A stretch of DNA of 53,060 bases. Origin: Chryseobacterium sp. PMSZPI. Lineage in GTDB: Bacteria > Bacteroidota > Bacteroidia > Flavobacteriales > Weeksellaceae. Positions 44,593-52,846 of this stretch are shown one piece after another (the first letter of the stretch is position 1; every line of letters starts with the position of its first letter). The stretch covers positions 1 through 53,060 of the forward strand of contig NZ_PIZV01000059.1 in assembly GCF_002835665.1 (NCBI RefSeq). Direction: 5' to 3'. A program made the translations under genes and the position numbers. The notes beneath the pieces were generated by a model that searched no databases, was not told the origin of the DNA, and saw only the letters and a list, made by a program, of their open reading frames with translations.

Positions 44593-45138
44593 TTATTTTC
44601 TTGATTTCTTTCCATTACCCCCAGAATGTGGAGCAGCTGTTGAAGCTGTATTGGTTCCTGATTTGGCAGGAGCAGGTTTATCATACATCGCATATTTACC
44701 ATTAGTTCTCCCAAAAATCTTTTCAACCTGTTTTTGGGTTAAAAACTGAGATTTTCCAATATACTTTCTGTTTTTATTGATGATTTGGATAAACTGTACG
44801 GTCGGCTGTCCATAGTTTTTTTCATAGTGAAGCTCAATGATATCATTAGGAAGTTCTAATATGATATTTTCGCTCGGGGCAGATATGAAACCATCCATAA
44901 TGAGCTTATACAGCCCGGATACATCACTGTTCAGGTTTTGAAATGAAAAAGATCTGATGGTATTTAGGTTACTGGTGTTCAGGTCTTGATAGTTGATTGT
45001 AAATTTGTCTTCCTTTTTATATAAGCCAACGGAATTATCTCTACCAATTTCTACTAGACTTTCATTTTTCAACACTTTAATTTGTGAGAAAATTGAAATA
45101 CTGAACATACATGTAATAAGTAGAATTATTTTTCTCAT
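44593..45138 (-). CDS. Small secreted protein with a Ser/Gly/Lys tail, unknown
   Basis: 181 aa, signal peptide MRKIILLITCMFSISIFSQ. The mature part has alternating strands (VGLYKKEDKFTINYQDLNTS) and ends in the low-complexity tail KPAPAKSGTNTASTAAPHSG then GNGKKSRK. No family recognised. Its -7 box TACTTTTG is at 45215-45208. The ABC ATPase gene follows 80 bp downstream on the same strand. Confidence 0.65.
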   Translation of the reverse strand: MRKIILLITCMFSISIFSQIKVLKNESLVEIGRDNSVGLYKKEDKFTINYQDLNTSNLNTIRSFSFQNLNSDVSGLYKLIMDGFISAPSENIILELPNDIIELHYEKNYGQPTVQFIQIINKNRKYIGKSQFLTQKQVEKIFGRTNGKYAMYDKPAPAKSGTNTASTAAPHSGGNGKKSRK

Positions 45139-45207
45139 GAATTTTAAAGTTTTATAAATTGGTACATAAACTTAGTAATAAAAAAGCTAAAAGCAATTCT
45201 ATTCTAA

Positions 45208-45215
45208 CAAAAGTA
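45208..45215 (-). promoter_or_regulatory. -7 box (TACTTTTG) for the 181-aa secreted protein
   Basis: Minus strand TACTTTTG matches TAnnTTTG, 69 nt before the ATG at 45138. Confidence 0.5.
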
Positions 45216-45433
45216 ACACTTTTTTTTAATATCTATGAGTTATAAATTGTAGGAGTTATCAATTTTATTGTACGTGTAACGGGATGTAAACCATTTGTTT
45301 ATAGGCTTTTTATGTAGACTTACCTATAGGGGCGGTTTGAAAATTTTAAAAAAATAATAAGGTGTAATGCATTGAAATACAGGAGTGAAGTTGTAATGTA
45401 ATGGATGGATTTTAAAGAAATGAAAGAAATAAT
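45216..45433. other. AT-rich intergenic region, no gene seen
   Basis: Between the 181-aa protein promoter and the susD terminator. No ORF or structured motif recognised. Confidence 0.4.
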
Positions 45434-45467
45434 AAAAAAGACACCATTTGCTTGTAAATGGTGTCTT
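45434..45467 (-). terminator. Terminator of the susC-susD operon
   Basis: Minus strand: AAGACACCATTT / AAATGGTGTCTT perfect 12-bp stem, 6-nt loop, then T6, 51 nt after the susD stop. Shows the operon ends here with just two structural genes. Confidence 0.9.
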
Positions 45468-45518
45468 ACATAGAATATATTAAAAAAAATTGTAAAGGCT
45501 TTTCAGCAAAGGTTCTAT

Positions 45519-46982
45519 CTAGTCATTCTGTTTGATTTGCGGGTTATTATTAATCTCTTTATTTGGAATCTGGAATTTGAATTTATCAGGCGTCAGGTTA
45601 AATCTTCCAAACGTGTGATTGGTTCCGGTGTAGACTCTTTCTAAAGGAACATTTAACCTCTTCATATCAAACCAGGCGTATCCTTCACCCCAAAGTTCTA
45701 TTCTTTTTTGAAGGATAATTTCGTTGATCAGCTCATTTCCGGATTTTGAAGATAGCGTATAACCTTTGTCTCTTTTTGAAGAAATTTCAAATAATATTTG
45801 TTTAGCTTCAGTTTCTCGTCCTTGTCTGGCTAGTGCTTCAGCCTCTATATAATAAAGTGAAGAAGCTCTGATGTAAATATAATCTCCTTCAAAAAGACTG
45901 GGATCCTTAAACTTCCAGCTTACATAGGCAGGATAATTTTTAGTCTTTCCATTGAATGTGTACTGGGCATTTTGACTACCATTGAATACTTTTTTACGGT
46001 AATCCGTTGTTGGAATAGCTTCATACAGACGTTTATCTATCAGTTTTCGGATTTGCGCAGCTCCGGCATATCCTTCGTTGGTATTATCAAACATCGAGAA
46101 GAAAGAGGCATAATAATTTCCGATACTCATGGTGGAAATGGTATTATGGAAGCCCCAGATCACTTCAGGATTATTGATATTGGAAAATCCGGTTGTGGTA
46201 TAGTCATCCTCAGTCATCAAAGCAATACCGGCTTTACTCTCAGAGGCGTATTGGCCTGCTTTTATATAGTCTCCGGTTTGTAAATATACTTCAGCCGCAA
46301 TGGCCTTGGCAGTTCTTTGATCGATCTGGGCTCTGGTGGGTCTTGCATAGCTGTCCAGAAGTTGAATAGATTCTTCAATATCTTTGGTGATCTGACCATA
46401 TACTTCTGATACCGATGATCTTGGAAGACCCTGGTTAGGATTACTGCTGGTAAGAACCAATGGAAGTCCCGGATCAGATTGATGCCCTTTGTAATCATTA
46501 GCATAAAAACGAACCAGATAAAAATAGGAGTAGGCTCTTAATGCTAGCAATTGTCCTTTAATTGCTCTGTTTTTTGAACTGTTATCTTTTTGTAAAGTAT
46601 CAAGTAATTTGTTGATGACAAATATTCTCGAGTAAAAAGTTGTCCATACAATCTCTGATGCAATATTACTGGCATTTGTAGCTTCATAATTATAAAACAT
46701 TCCTAAATGCTGGTTGGTAGATTGTATTACATCGTTAGACATAAGGTCTGCACCGGCTTTTATTCCCATAATTCCAAAATCGGAATGAGAGGTAGTTCCT
46801 CCGGCTCCATTGCTGCGAAGGTCAAGATAGATCCCACCTAATATTTTTTCGGGACTTGATGAATCATTATTCAGCTGCTCTCCGGAAATATCTCCGTCCG
46901 GTAAAGTATTCAGATCATTGGCACAGCTTGAAGCAAGAAGGCTAATGGCTATGGTTGCTATAAAGTATTTTATTGTTTTCAT
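45519..46982 (-). CDS. SusD/RagB-family nutrient-binding outer-membrane lipoprotein
   Basis: 487 aa. Lipoprotein signal with lipobox LLASSC (about residue 20). SusD features: YFYLVRFYANDYKG..., TPR-like helices (TAKAIAAEVYLQTGDYIKA), RASSLYYIEAEALARQG and the C-terminal LWGEGYAWFDMKRLNVPLER. It caps its partner SusC porin and captures ligand at the cell surface. No glycoside hydrolase, sensor or anti-sigma accompanies the pair, so the substrate need not be glycan. Starts 8 bp after susC. Confidence 0.95.
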   Translation of the reverse strand: MKTIKYFIATIAISLLASSCANDLNTLPDGDISGEQLNNDSSSPEKILGGIYLDLRSNGAGGTTSHSDFGIMGIKAGADLMSNDVIQSTNQHLGMFYNYEATNASNIASEIVWTTFYSRIFVINKLLDTLQKDNSSKNRAIKGQLLALRAYSYFYLVRFYANDYKGHQSDPGLPLVLTSSNPNQGLPRSSVSEVYGQITKDIEESIQLLDSYARPTRAQIDQRTAKAIAAEVYLQTGDYIKAGQYASESKAGIALMTEDDYTTTGFSNINNPEVIWGFHNTISTMSIGNYYASFFSMFDNTNEGYAGAAQIRKLIDKRLYEAIPTTDYRKKVFNGSQNAQYTFNGKTKNYPAYVSWKFKDPSLFEGDYIYIRASSLYYIEAEALARQGRETEAKQILFEISSKRDKGYTLSSKSGNELINEIILQKRIELWGEGYAWFDMKRLNVPLERVYTGTNHTFGRFNLTPDKFKFQIPNKEINNNPQIKQND

Positions 46983-46990
46983 AAATTTTT

Positions 46991-49945
46991 TTAAAAAGTT
47001 AATTTAAAGCCTAAAGAAACACTCGATAACAGGGAATATTTGTATGCATCAGATACTCCGGTTAATGAAGCTCTTGGGTCATATCCCTTTCTCTTAGACC
47101 ACAGGTAAAGGTTATTTCCTGTCAGATATACTTTTAAGTCTGATAAGCCAGCCTGTTTGGCAAATTCATCAGATAACTGATAAGATAAAGTGACATCCTG
47201 AAGGCTGATGTAATCCGATTTTATCAAATACAGCGTTGAATTTCCGTTCTGGTTGGTTGATGTAAGATCTACTCTTGGTAAAGCCGCATTCGGATTTTCC
47301 GGAGTCCAGGTTTTATTTAAATCGGTAGAGTAGTTGGAACCATAGGTGTCTGAATGGAATAAACTTCTGTAAATATCATCATAACCATATCCGCCAAACT
47401 GATAGGCAAAATTAAGGGAAAGGTTCAGCCTTTTATAAGTAATGTCTGTTCCGAATCCACCGTATACTTTTGGTATGGCAGACTTTCCTGTATTATAATC
47501 CGTAGCTTCTTTATAATTGTTCGTTATTGTTCTTTCTTCCTTTTGAGTTGTTGGATTGATGGAAGTACGATACCATAAAGCGTCTCCGTTATCAGGGTTT
47601 ACTCCTGCAAATTCTTTAAGGTAATAAGTATATCGGTCTCCGCCCTCTGTAAGGATAAATAAACCTGTAACGAGTCCTGTTCCTCTTTGCTCTGCCGGTA
47701 ATCTTGTGATTTTATTTTTATAATGAGTAGCATTGGCATAGAAGCTCCATTGTACATTTTCATTGCGAAGAATATCTACATTTACATTAGCCTGTACTCC
47801 CCGGTTGGTCATATCTCCGATATTTCCATACTTCACATAAGAACCTGCATTGGATGGAGGCAAAGGAAGGGCATAAATCATATCTGACACTTTTCGTTCA
47901 AAATAATCAGCATTTAAGGATATTCTGTTGTTGAAAAGTGAGAGTTCAAAACCGGCATTCAGGTTGTTGGACGTTTCCCATTTTAAATCTTTATTTCCTT
48001 GTTTTTTAAGCGATAAAACAGGTTTTCCATCTCCAAAATTATTAATTCCGTAGATATCCTGGTAAGCATAATAATCTCTTGTGGAATTATTCAATAAAAT
48101 GTTATCATTTCCTTGTTGTCCATAAGAAGCTTTTAATTTTAAAGCATTAATAACGGTATTATCCTTTAGGAAATCTTCTTTTGCTATATTCCATGCCGCA
48201 CCCAATCCATAGAAATTTCCCCATCTGCTTTCCGGAGAAAACACAGATGAACCATCTCTTCTGATATTGGCATTAAAGAAATATTTACCGTCATAATTAT
48301 AGAGTAATCTTGAGAAATAGCCTTCTACAGCATATTCATAGCCACTTCCGGATAGGTCCGTTATTTTCACTGCATTATCAAAAGACCATGAATCCGGCAA
48401 TAAAAGTTGTTGTTTTGTTCCTGATATTCCCTCGTTTTTAATTGTATTTAATTCATGTCCGATCAGAATATTGAAGTTGTGTTGATCAAATTTTTTCTGG
48501 TAGGTAAGCAATTGCTGGTGGTTCAGGGTATATCTGAATTGAGAACCTCTGGTAATTGTACCACCTACTGAAGAAGAAGTTCCTCCCTCTGTATTTCCGA
48601 ACTGAAGTGTTCTGATATTTTCCAGATAAGCTCCAAAATTATAGGTGAAGTCCAACCCTTTGATGATCTCGTAATTTAAGCCAAGGTTAGCATTGGCAAT
48701 ATTACTTGTCGTCTGTGACTTATCCTTTTGAAGGTTTCCTACAGGGTTTTCAAAAACGGCATAAGATCTTGTTGCTCCATTCGGACCTTGTCCGTCTCCA
48801 TAATCATAAAGAGCGTTTCCATGGCTGTCATATAGTCTTTGGTAATTATCATCCCTTAAGAATACCGGATAAAAAGGTGAAATGTTTCTGGCAAACTGGA
48901 AAGGATTGGAAAAACCTCCCGTTTCCCCAAAGTCCTGTTTGCTATACGTATAGGATAGGGCAGTGGTTAATTTTAATTTAGGAGTAATGGTATAATCCAG
49001 ATTGGATCTGATACCGAATCTCTCAAAGCCTGAAGAAATAAGATAGCCTTTATCATCCAGATAATTTAAGGAAGTATAAGATTTTACCTGATCACCGCTT
49101 GCGTTAATCCCTACATTCGCTTCTCTTCTCAAAGCCGGTTTGAATAGAAGTTTTTTCCAGTTATCCTGATATAATAATTGAGCTTCAGGATTAAAAGACC
49201 CATCCTGTCTGATCAATTGACTAAAAGGAACACTATATACATTATACCCCAATCTGTTTAATGCGGTAAGTCCAACATCATGAGGAGTAGGACCGGAAGG
49301 AACAGCTCCGGGTTGTTTTAATCTTGCCACTTCTCCGATTCTCGCTCTATTGTAGAAAGCTGTATAATAATCTTGTGGGGAAGTATACACCGAATAATCT
49401 TCAATGGATCTGAAATTAACTCCGGTTTTTACATCAACATCAACACTCAATTTTTTATTTTTCCCTCGTTTGGTATTTACAATAATAACTCCATTTGCAC
49501 CTCTGGAACCATATAAGGCATTGGATGAAGCATCTTCAAGGAAAGAAATACTTTCAATATCTGATCCTGCAATACTGTTCAGGTTTCCACTGTAAGGGAT
49601 CCCATCCAAAACGATTAACGGATCGCTGGAGGCATTGATAGAACCTATTCCTCTCATTCTTATTGTAGGCTGGGAGCCGGGTTGTCCTGAAGAAATAACC
49701 TGTACGCCTGCTACTTTACCTCCGATTCCCTGAAGGACGTTTCCGTTTTGAAGATTAGAAAGGTCTTTTGCCTTTAATGATTGTACCGATCCGGTGATTT
49801 CTTCTTTTTTCTGTTTTCCAAAAGCTACGACCACCACTTCTTTGATGGCATTTTCTTTTGAAAGGCTGTCTTTACTTTGTGCAAAGCCATATTCTGCGAA
49901 CAACAGTAAGGCCAATACACCAAGTTTGCATTGTTTTTTTCTCAT
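46991..49945 (-). CDS. SusC/RagA-family TonB-linked outer-membrane transporter
   Basis: 984 aa, signal peptide MRKKQCKLGVLALLLFAEYG. A TonB-box-like VVVVAFGKQKKEEITGSVQS and plug domain (RMRGIGSINASSDPLIVLDG, ALYGSRGANGVIIVNTKRG) precede a 22-strand-type barrel ending in SLGFKLTF, the C-terminal Phe of barrel proteins. No N-terminal carboxypeptidase-D-like repeat is visible, so it is among the shorter SusC forms. Imports a bulky ligand with SusD. Preceded by a 53-codon Met/Cys-rich leader ORF. Confidence 0.96.
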   Translation of the reverse strand: MRKKQCKLGVLALLLFAEYGFAQSKDSLSKENAIKEVVVVAFGKQKKEEITGSVQSLKAKDLSNLQNGNVLQGIGGKVAGVQVISSGQPGSQPTIRMRGIGSINASSDPLIVLDGIPYSGNLNSIAGSDIESISFLEDASSNALYGSRGANGVIIVNTKRGKNKKLSVDVDVKTGVNFRSIEDYSVYTSPQDYYTAFYNRARIGEVARLKQPGAVPSGPTPHDVGLTALNRLGYNVYSVPFSQLIRQDGSFNPEAQLLYQDNWKKLLFKPALRREANVGINASGDQVKSYTSLNYLDDKGYLISSGFERFGIRSNLDYTITPKLKLTTALSYTYSKQDFGETGGFSNPFQFARNISPFYPVFLRDDNYQRLYDSHGNALYDYGDGQGPNGATRSYAVFENPVGNLQKDKSQTTSNIANANLGLNYEIIKGLDFTYNFGAYLENIRTLQFGNTEGGTSSSVGGTITRGSQFRYTLNHQQLLTYQKKFDQHNFNILIGHELNTIKNEGISGTKQQLLLPDSWSFDNAVKITDLSGSGYEYAVEGYFSRLLYNYDGKYFFNANIRRDGSSVFSPESRWGNFYGLGAAWNIAKEDFLKDNTVINALKLKASYGQQGNDNILLNNSTRDYYAYQDIYGINNFGDGKPVLSLKKQGNKDLKWETSNNLNAGFELSLFNNRISLNADYFERKVSDMIYALPLPPSNAGSYVKYGNIGDMTNRGVQANVNVDILRNENVQWSFYANATHYKNKITRLPAEQRGTGLVTGLFILTEGGDRYTYYLKEFAGVNPDNGDALWYRTSINPTTQKEERTITNNYKEATDYNTGKSAIPKVYGGFGTDITYKRLNLSLNFAYQFGGYGYDDIYRSLFHSDTYGSNYSTDLNKTWTPENPNAALPRVDLTSTNQNGNSTLYLIKSDYISLQDVTLSYQLSDEFAKQAGLSDLKVYLTGNNLYLWSKRKGYDPRASLTGVSDAYKYSLLSSVSLGFKLTF

Positions 49946-49983
49946 TATATTATATCATCTTTAAGTTTAAAATTGAAAGGTGT

Positions 49984-50134
49984 ATTACTGTTGATCTCTC
50001 CGGTTAAAGAATAAAGTATTCCCGACCTCCTTTTTCAAGAAGGTTAAAATTGAGTGGAAATGTTAAAATTTACAGGAGATATACCCGGATTAAATCAGGT
50101 TTTGAATGTGGCGGGCTTTAATTCCTACAGTAAT
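49984..50134 (-). promoter_or_regulatory. Structured susC 5' UTR after the leader ORF
   Basis: Minus-strand RNA between leader stop (50153) and susC ATG (49945). ATTACUGU (50134-50127) can pair with ACAGUAAU (49991-49984), an 8-bp long-range helix enclosing the UTR. Inside, ACCUUCUU-GAAA-AAGGAGGU (50051-50032 region) makes an 8-bp hairpin with one G-U that locks up an AGGAGG. No T-tract terminator is visible, unlike the metNI leader. The text ACCTGATTTAATCCGGGTA recalls a TPP aptamer only superficially. Confidence 0.4.
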
Positions 50135-50152
50135 GTGTATTTCTTCAAAAGT

Positions 50153-50314
50153 TTATGACATCATCATAGTACACATACACATCATAGATTCAAAACACAT
50201 GTCTTTAGAAATGATATTGTGTTGTGAAAGTCTATTTTCTGTACAACTCTCAGGCTGAACAGCTGCAATAGCAATGATTGTGAACTGGTAAGAATCAAAG
50301 TCGTTCTTATTCAT
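50153..50314 (-). CDS. Met/Cys-rich 53-aa leader peptide of the susCD operon
   Basis: ATG at 50314, TAA at 50153-50155. It begins MNKNDFDSYQFTIIAIAAVQ and ends DMCFESMMCMCTMMMS, so the last 16 residues hold seven Met and three Cys, five of the Met within the final seven codons before Ser and stop. The promoter -7 box TAATTTTG is at 50353-50346, about 31 nt before the ATG. No other ORF lies before susC, 207 nt downstream. Same idea as the 31-codon leader before metNI: codons for a scarce amino acid crowded just before the stop. No named family known to me. Translation in vivo is unproven. Confidence 0.65.
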   Translation of the reverse strand: MNKNDFDSYQFTIIAIAAVQPESCTENRLSQHNIISKDMCFESMMCMCTMMMS

Positions 50315-50345
50315 GAGAATAAAGTTTATATTTTTTTAACTGTGT

Positions 50346-50353
50346 CAAAATTA
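50346..50353 (-). promoter_or_regulatory. -7 box (TAATTTTG) for leader-susC-susD
   Basis: Minus strand TAATTTTG matches TAnnTTTG, with TTTTG about 23 nt further upstream as a -33-like element. Confidence 0.6.
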
Positions 50354-50546
50354 TTTAATTATTCATGAAGACTGCTCAAAAGGGGATATGAGATAAATCA
50401 TATTAGTCTACTAAATTAGTGGGATAATAAAATGAAATGATGATTTTTATTTGTATTTAATTGATATTTAGGTTGTTGTGTTTTTGTTTGAAATGTTAAA
50501 ATTTTATAAAACTATTTAACTTTACGGAGTGAATTAAAATTAATAT

Positions 50547-50575
50547 AAAAAGTCTATTGTTTTTGTAGACTTTTT
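50547..50575. terminator. Orphan terminator-like hairpin
   Basis: AAAAAGTCTA / TAGACTTTTT, 10-bp stem with a 9-nt T/G loop and T5 on the plus side. No gene ends nearby. It could close a short transcript starting after TTAACTTTA (about 50515-50525), a possible small RNA of some 50 nt. Confidence 0.5.
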
Positions 50576-50639
50576 GATTATTTTATTACCCAGCGAATAT
50601 TTAGAGTGAATGAAAGGTGATGAACTAAATACTAAGCTT

Positions 50640-50964
50640 ACTATCTGTTTGGCTAGAGCGAATCAACCCGATTCATATATTTATTTTTTTAACCGTTTAG
50701 ATCCTTACAGGATGACAATTTTGCAGTGGATATAGCATGGTAGTGATAGAGAAATTTATCTGATGTTATAGTTTATAATGCCTCAAGTAACTGTGCAAAT
50801 CTGTTTATTCTGTGGGAAATTATAAGTAATTATTTCGCTTTCGAATAAACGTTGAATCTTGTCCATTTTGGCATCCAGCCACAGTTATGTTTATTTTTTA
50901 ACTGTTTAGATCCCTTACCAGGATGACAAATTCCTAGTGAATATAGAACGGGAGTGATAGAAAA
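50640..50964. repeat. Tandem degenerate GTCATCCTG repeats upstream of the deaminase gene
   Basis: Two related blocks, about 50681-50754 and 50890-50964, both read TTATTTTTTAACYGTTTAGAT then CC..TACC?AGGATGACAA and end with AGTGATAGA. The reverse complement TTGTCATCCTGTAAGGATC is the family word seen at 43.6 kb. At 50785-50822 sits GCAAATCTGTTTATTCTGTGGGA, the other family seen at 5.3 kb. No gene. Confidence 0.6.
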
Positions 50965-51182
50965 AAATGGTAGTGATAAAATCTTTTCTGCATTCCGAAG
51001 ACAAAGGTAATTAAAGTTCAAAGCCAGTGCTACCGATAAAAATTAAAAAAGTGCTGTTTCCGGGTAAGTTTTTCTTTTGGATGATGTAATGAATTTTTAA
51101 TTTTATCATTTGATTCTGAATGTTTTTATTGTTTTTGTTGTTGTTTTTCAGACAAAAGTTCTTTTAGCAGAAAAATTAATTA

Positions 51183-51190
51183 TACTTTTG
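51183..51190 (+). promoter_or_regulatory. -7 box (TACTTTTG) for the deaminase gene
   Basis: TACTTTTG matches TAnnTTTG. Predicted transcription start is near 51194, directly before the hairpin at 51196. Confidence 0.6.
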
Positions 51191-51195
51191 AATAT

Positions 51196-51234
51196 CCTTA
51201 TTTGAACAGAAAATGTACAAATAAGGTTTTTTTT
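51196..51234 (+). terminator. Promoter-proximal terminator/attenuator of the deaminase gene
   Basis: CCTTATTTG (51196-51204) and CAAATAAGG (51218-51226) are perfectly complementary with a 13-nt loop, followed by T8. It would form at about nt 2-33 of the transcript, 43 nt before the start codon at 51277. An intrinsic terminator in this place implies conditional read-through, or a second promoter downstream, which I do not see. Confidence 0.6.
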
Positions 51235-51276
51235 AATGATACAGCATAATTGATTATGCTAAACGAAACCTTATTT

Positions 51277-52785
51277 ATGATGAGAAAATATTTTATGTAT
51301 GTTGCGCTTTTGGGCTCTCCTCTGTTGGCAGCTCAAAATAAAGTAGGCGAAACCTCCGCTTACCAGCAAAACTGGATGTCGTTAGAAAAGGAAAATGAAG
51401 CATTGGCATTTGATGCCGATATCCAATTGTCTGATGCTGAGCTTAGATTAGATAAAAAACTATTTCAGATACGAAAACAATTCCTTGACGAAGCAGAGAA
51501 ACAAAAAACTCCTGTATATAATCTTTCTTTTAATGAAATAAAGCCATTGATAGAAAGCAGCAAATTGTTTAAAATTATCCGGACTATGCCCAAAGGAGGT
51601 TTGTTGCATACGCATAGTGGAGGAGTAACAGATATGAAATGGGTGGTTGCCACAGCAAGAAAATATAAAGAATGTTATGTTTTTGATCAAAAAGACAATA
51701 AGGATTTTATTTTTGGACAGTTAGCTTTTTTTGAAAAGGGAAAAGTTCCGAAAGGCTTTGCCAATCTTGATAAGAAATTGGCTTCAGATGCTCATTTTGA
51801 AAAAGAGCTGTTAGAATCCCTCACCCTGAAAAGGGATAATCTTTGCAGTTATAACGATTATTGGATTGAATTCGAAAAACGTTTTAAACGAATCAGTTTG
51901 TTATTGCCTTATCGTCCATTTTTTAAAGAATATTATTTGAAAGGGTTTCAGGATTTGATTAAAGATAAAGTGCAGCACGTAGAAATCAGGTATGTTTTTG
52001 ATGAACTTTACGATTTTCAGCATGGAAAATATCCTGTAAAAACTTCGATCACCGATTTGCAGGATATTGTTAAAGAAATCCGTAAATCGGATCCTCAATT
52101 CAGCTTAAAGTTAATCTATTCCAGTTTTAAATTTTTAGATCCGGATGCTATTGAAAAACAACTTGAAATGGCTTTTCAGCTTAAGAAAGAATTCCCGGAC
52201 ATGATCTCGGGCTTCGACCTTGTGGCAGATGAGGCGGCAGGAAACAGTGTTAATTCTTTCCAGAAAAACTGGGCAACATTGAACGAACTTAAGAAGAAAT
52301 ATGGAGTAGAGCTACCTTTGTTCCTTCACGCAGGAGAAAGTAATTCCATTTTTAATAAAAATATTCTGGATATTGCATTACTGAACAATGAAAGAATCGG
52401 ACATGGCCTGAATCTGATTTATTTTCCAAAAACGATGGAGCTTGTTAGAAAACAGGGGAGATTGGTTGAAGTAAGCCCAATCAGTAACCAGATTTTGGGA
52501 TATGTAAGCGATTTACGAAATCATCCTGCAAGAGTTTTATTAAGCAACGGTATACAGTGTTCTATTAATAGTGACGATCCGAGTGTGTACGGATATGAAG
52601 GTTTGAGCTATGATTTCTGGGTCGCTTTTGTGTATTGGGAACTTAATGTAAAATCCTTGAAAAAATTAGTCTTCAACTCGATTGATTATTCTTCGATGAA
52701 TGAAAGTGAGAAAAAGCAAGCGGTTGATTATTTGAATAAGGAGTGGAATAGCTTTGTTGAGAAAAGTAATTTGGCTTTAAATTGA
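51277..52785 (+). CDS. Secreted adenosine deaminase-like amidohydrolase
   Basis: 502 aa from the ATG at 51277; a TTG at 51250 and ATG at 51256 also read in frame, but MMRKYFMYVALLGSPLLAAQ is the signal peptide. Zinc-site motifs of the adenosine/AMP deaminase family: LLHTHSGGVTD (HxH), LFLHAGESNS (His-Ala-Gly-Glu), RIGHGLNL and SINSDDPSVYGYEG (Asp-Asp). Size and an N-terminal extra region (about 100 residues) resemble the ADGF (extracellular adenosine deaminase) type. Converts adenosine to inosine outside the cytoplasm, for purine salvage. Confidence 0.9.
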   Translation: MMRKYFMYVALLGSPLLAAQNKVGETSAYQQNWMSLEKENEALAFDADIQLSDAELRLDKKLFQIRKQFLDEAEKQKTPVYNLSFNEIKPLIESSKLFKIIRTMPKGGLLHTHSGGVTDMKWVVATARKYKECYVFDQKDNKDFIFGQLAFFEKGKVPKGFANLDKKLASDAHFEKELLESLTLKRDNLCSYNDYWIEFEKRFKRISLLLPYRPFFKEYYLKGFQDLIKDKVQHVEIRYVFDELYDFQHGKYPVKTSITDLQDIVKEIRKSDPQFSLKLIYSSFKFLDPDAIEKQLEMAFQLKKEFPDMISGFDLVADEAAGNSVNSFQKNWATLNELKKKYGVELPLFLHAGESNSIFNKNILDIALLNNERIGHGLNLIYFPKTMELVRKQGRLVEVSPISNQILGYVSDLRNHPARVLLSNGIQCSINSDDPSVYGYEGLSYDFWVAFVYWELNVKSLKKLVFNSIDYSSMNESEKKQAVDYLNKEWNSFVEKSNLALN

Positions 52786-52805
52786 TATGAATATCTATTT
52801 ATAAA

Positions 52806-52846
52806 AAACAAACAGCACCATTGATTTTCAATGGTGCTGTTTGTTT
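52806..52846 (+). terminator. Long intrinsic terminator after the deaminase gene
   Basis: A 19-bp perfect stem beginning AAACAAACAGCACCATTGA with loop TTT, ending GTTTGTTT, 20 nt after the stop codon. Confidence 0.9.

Noticed and set aside
50040..50110. TPP riboswitch upstream of susC
   Set aside because: ACCTGATTTAATCCGGGTA looks like part of a thi-box, but the partner CTGAGA is over 100 nt away (at the leader ORF) and the CCAGCG and closing stem are absent.
50830..51021. 63-codon minus-strand ORF
   Set aside because: Lies within the GTCATCCTG repeat region with no coding features or start context.
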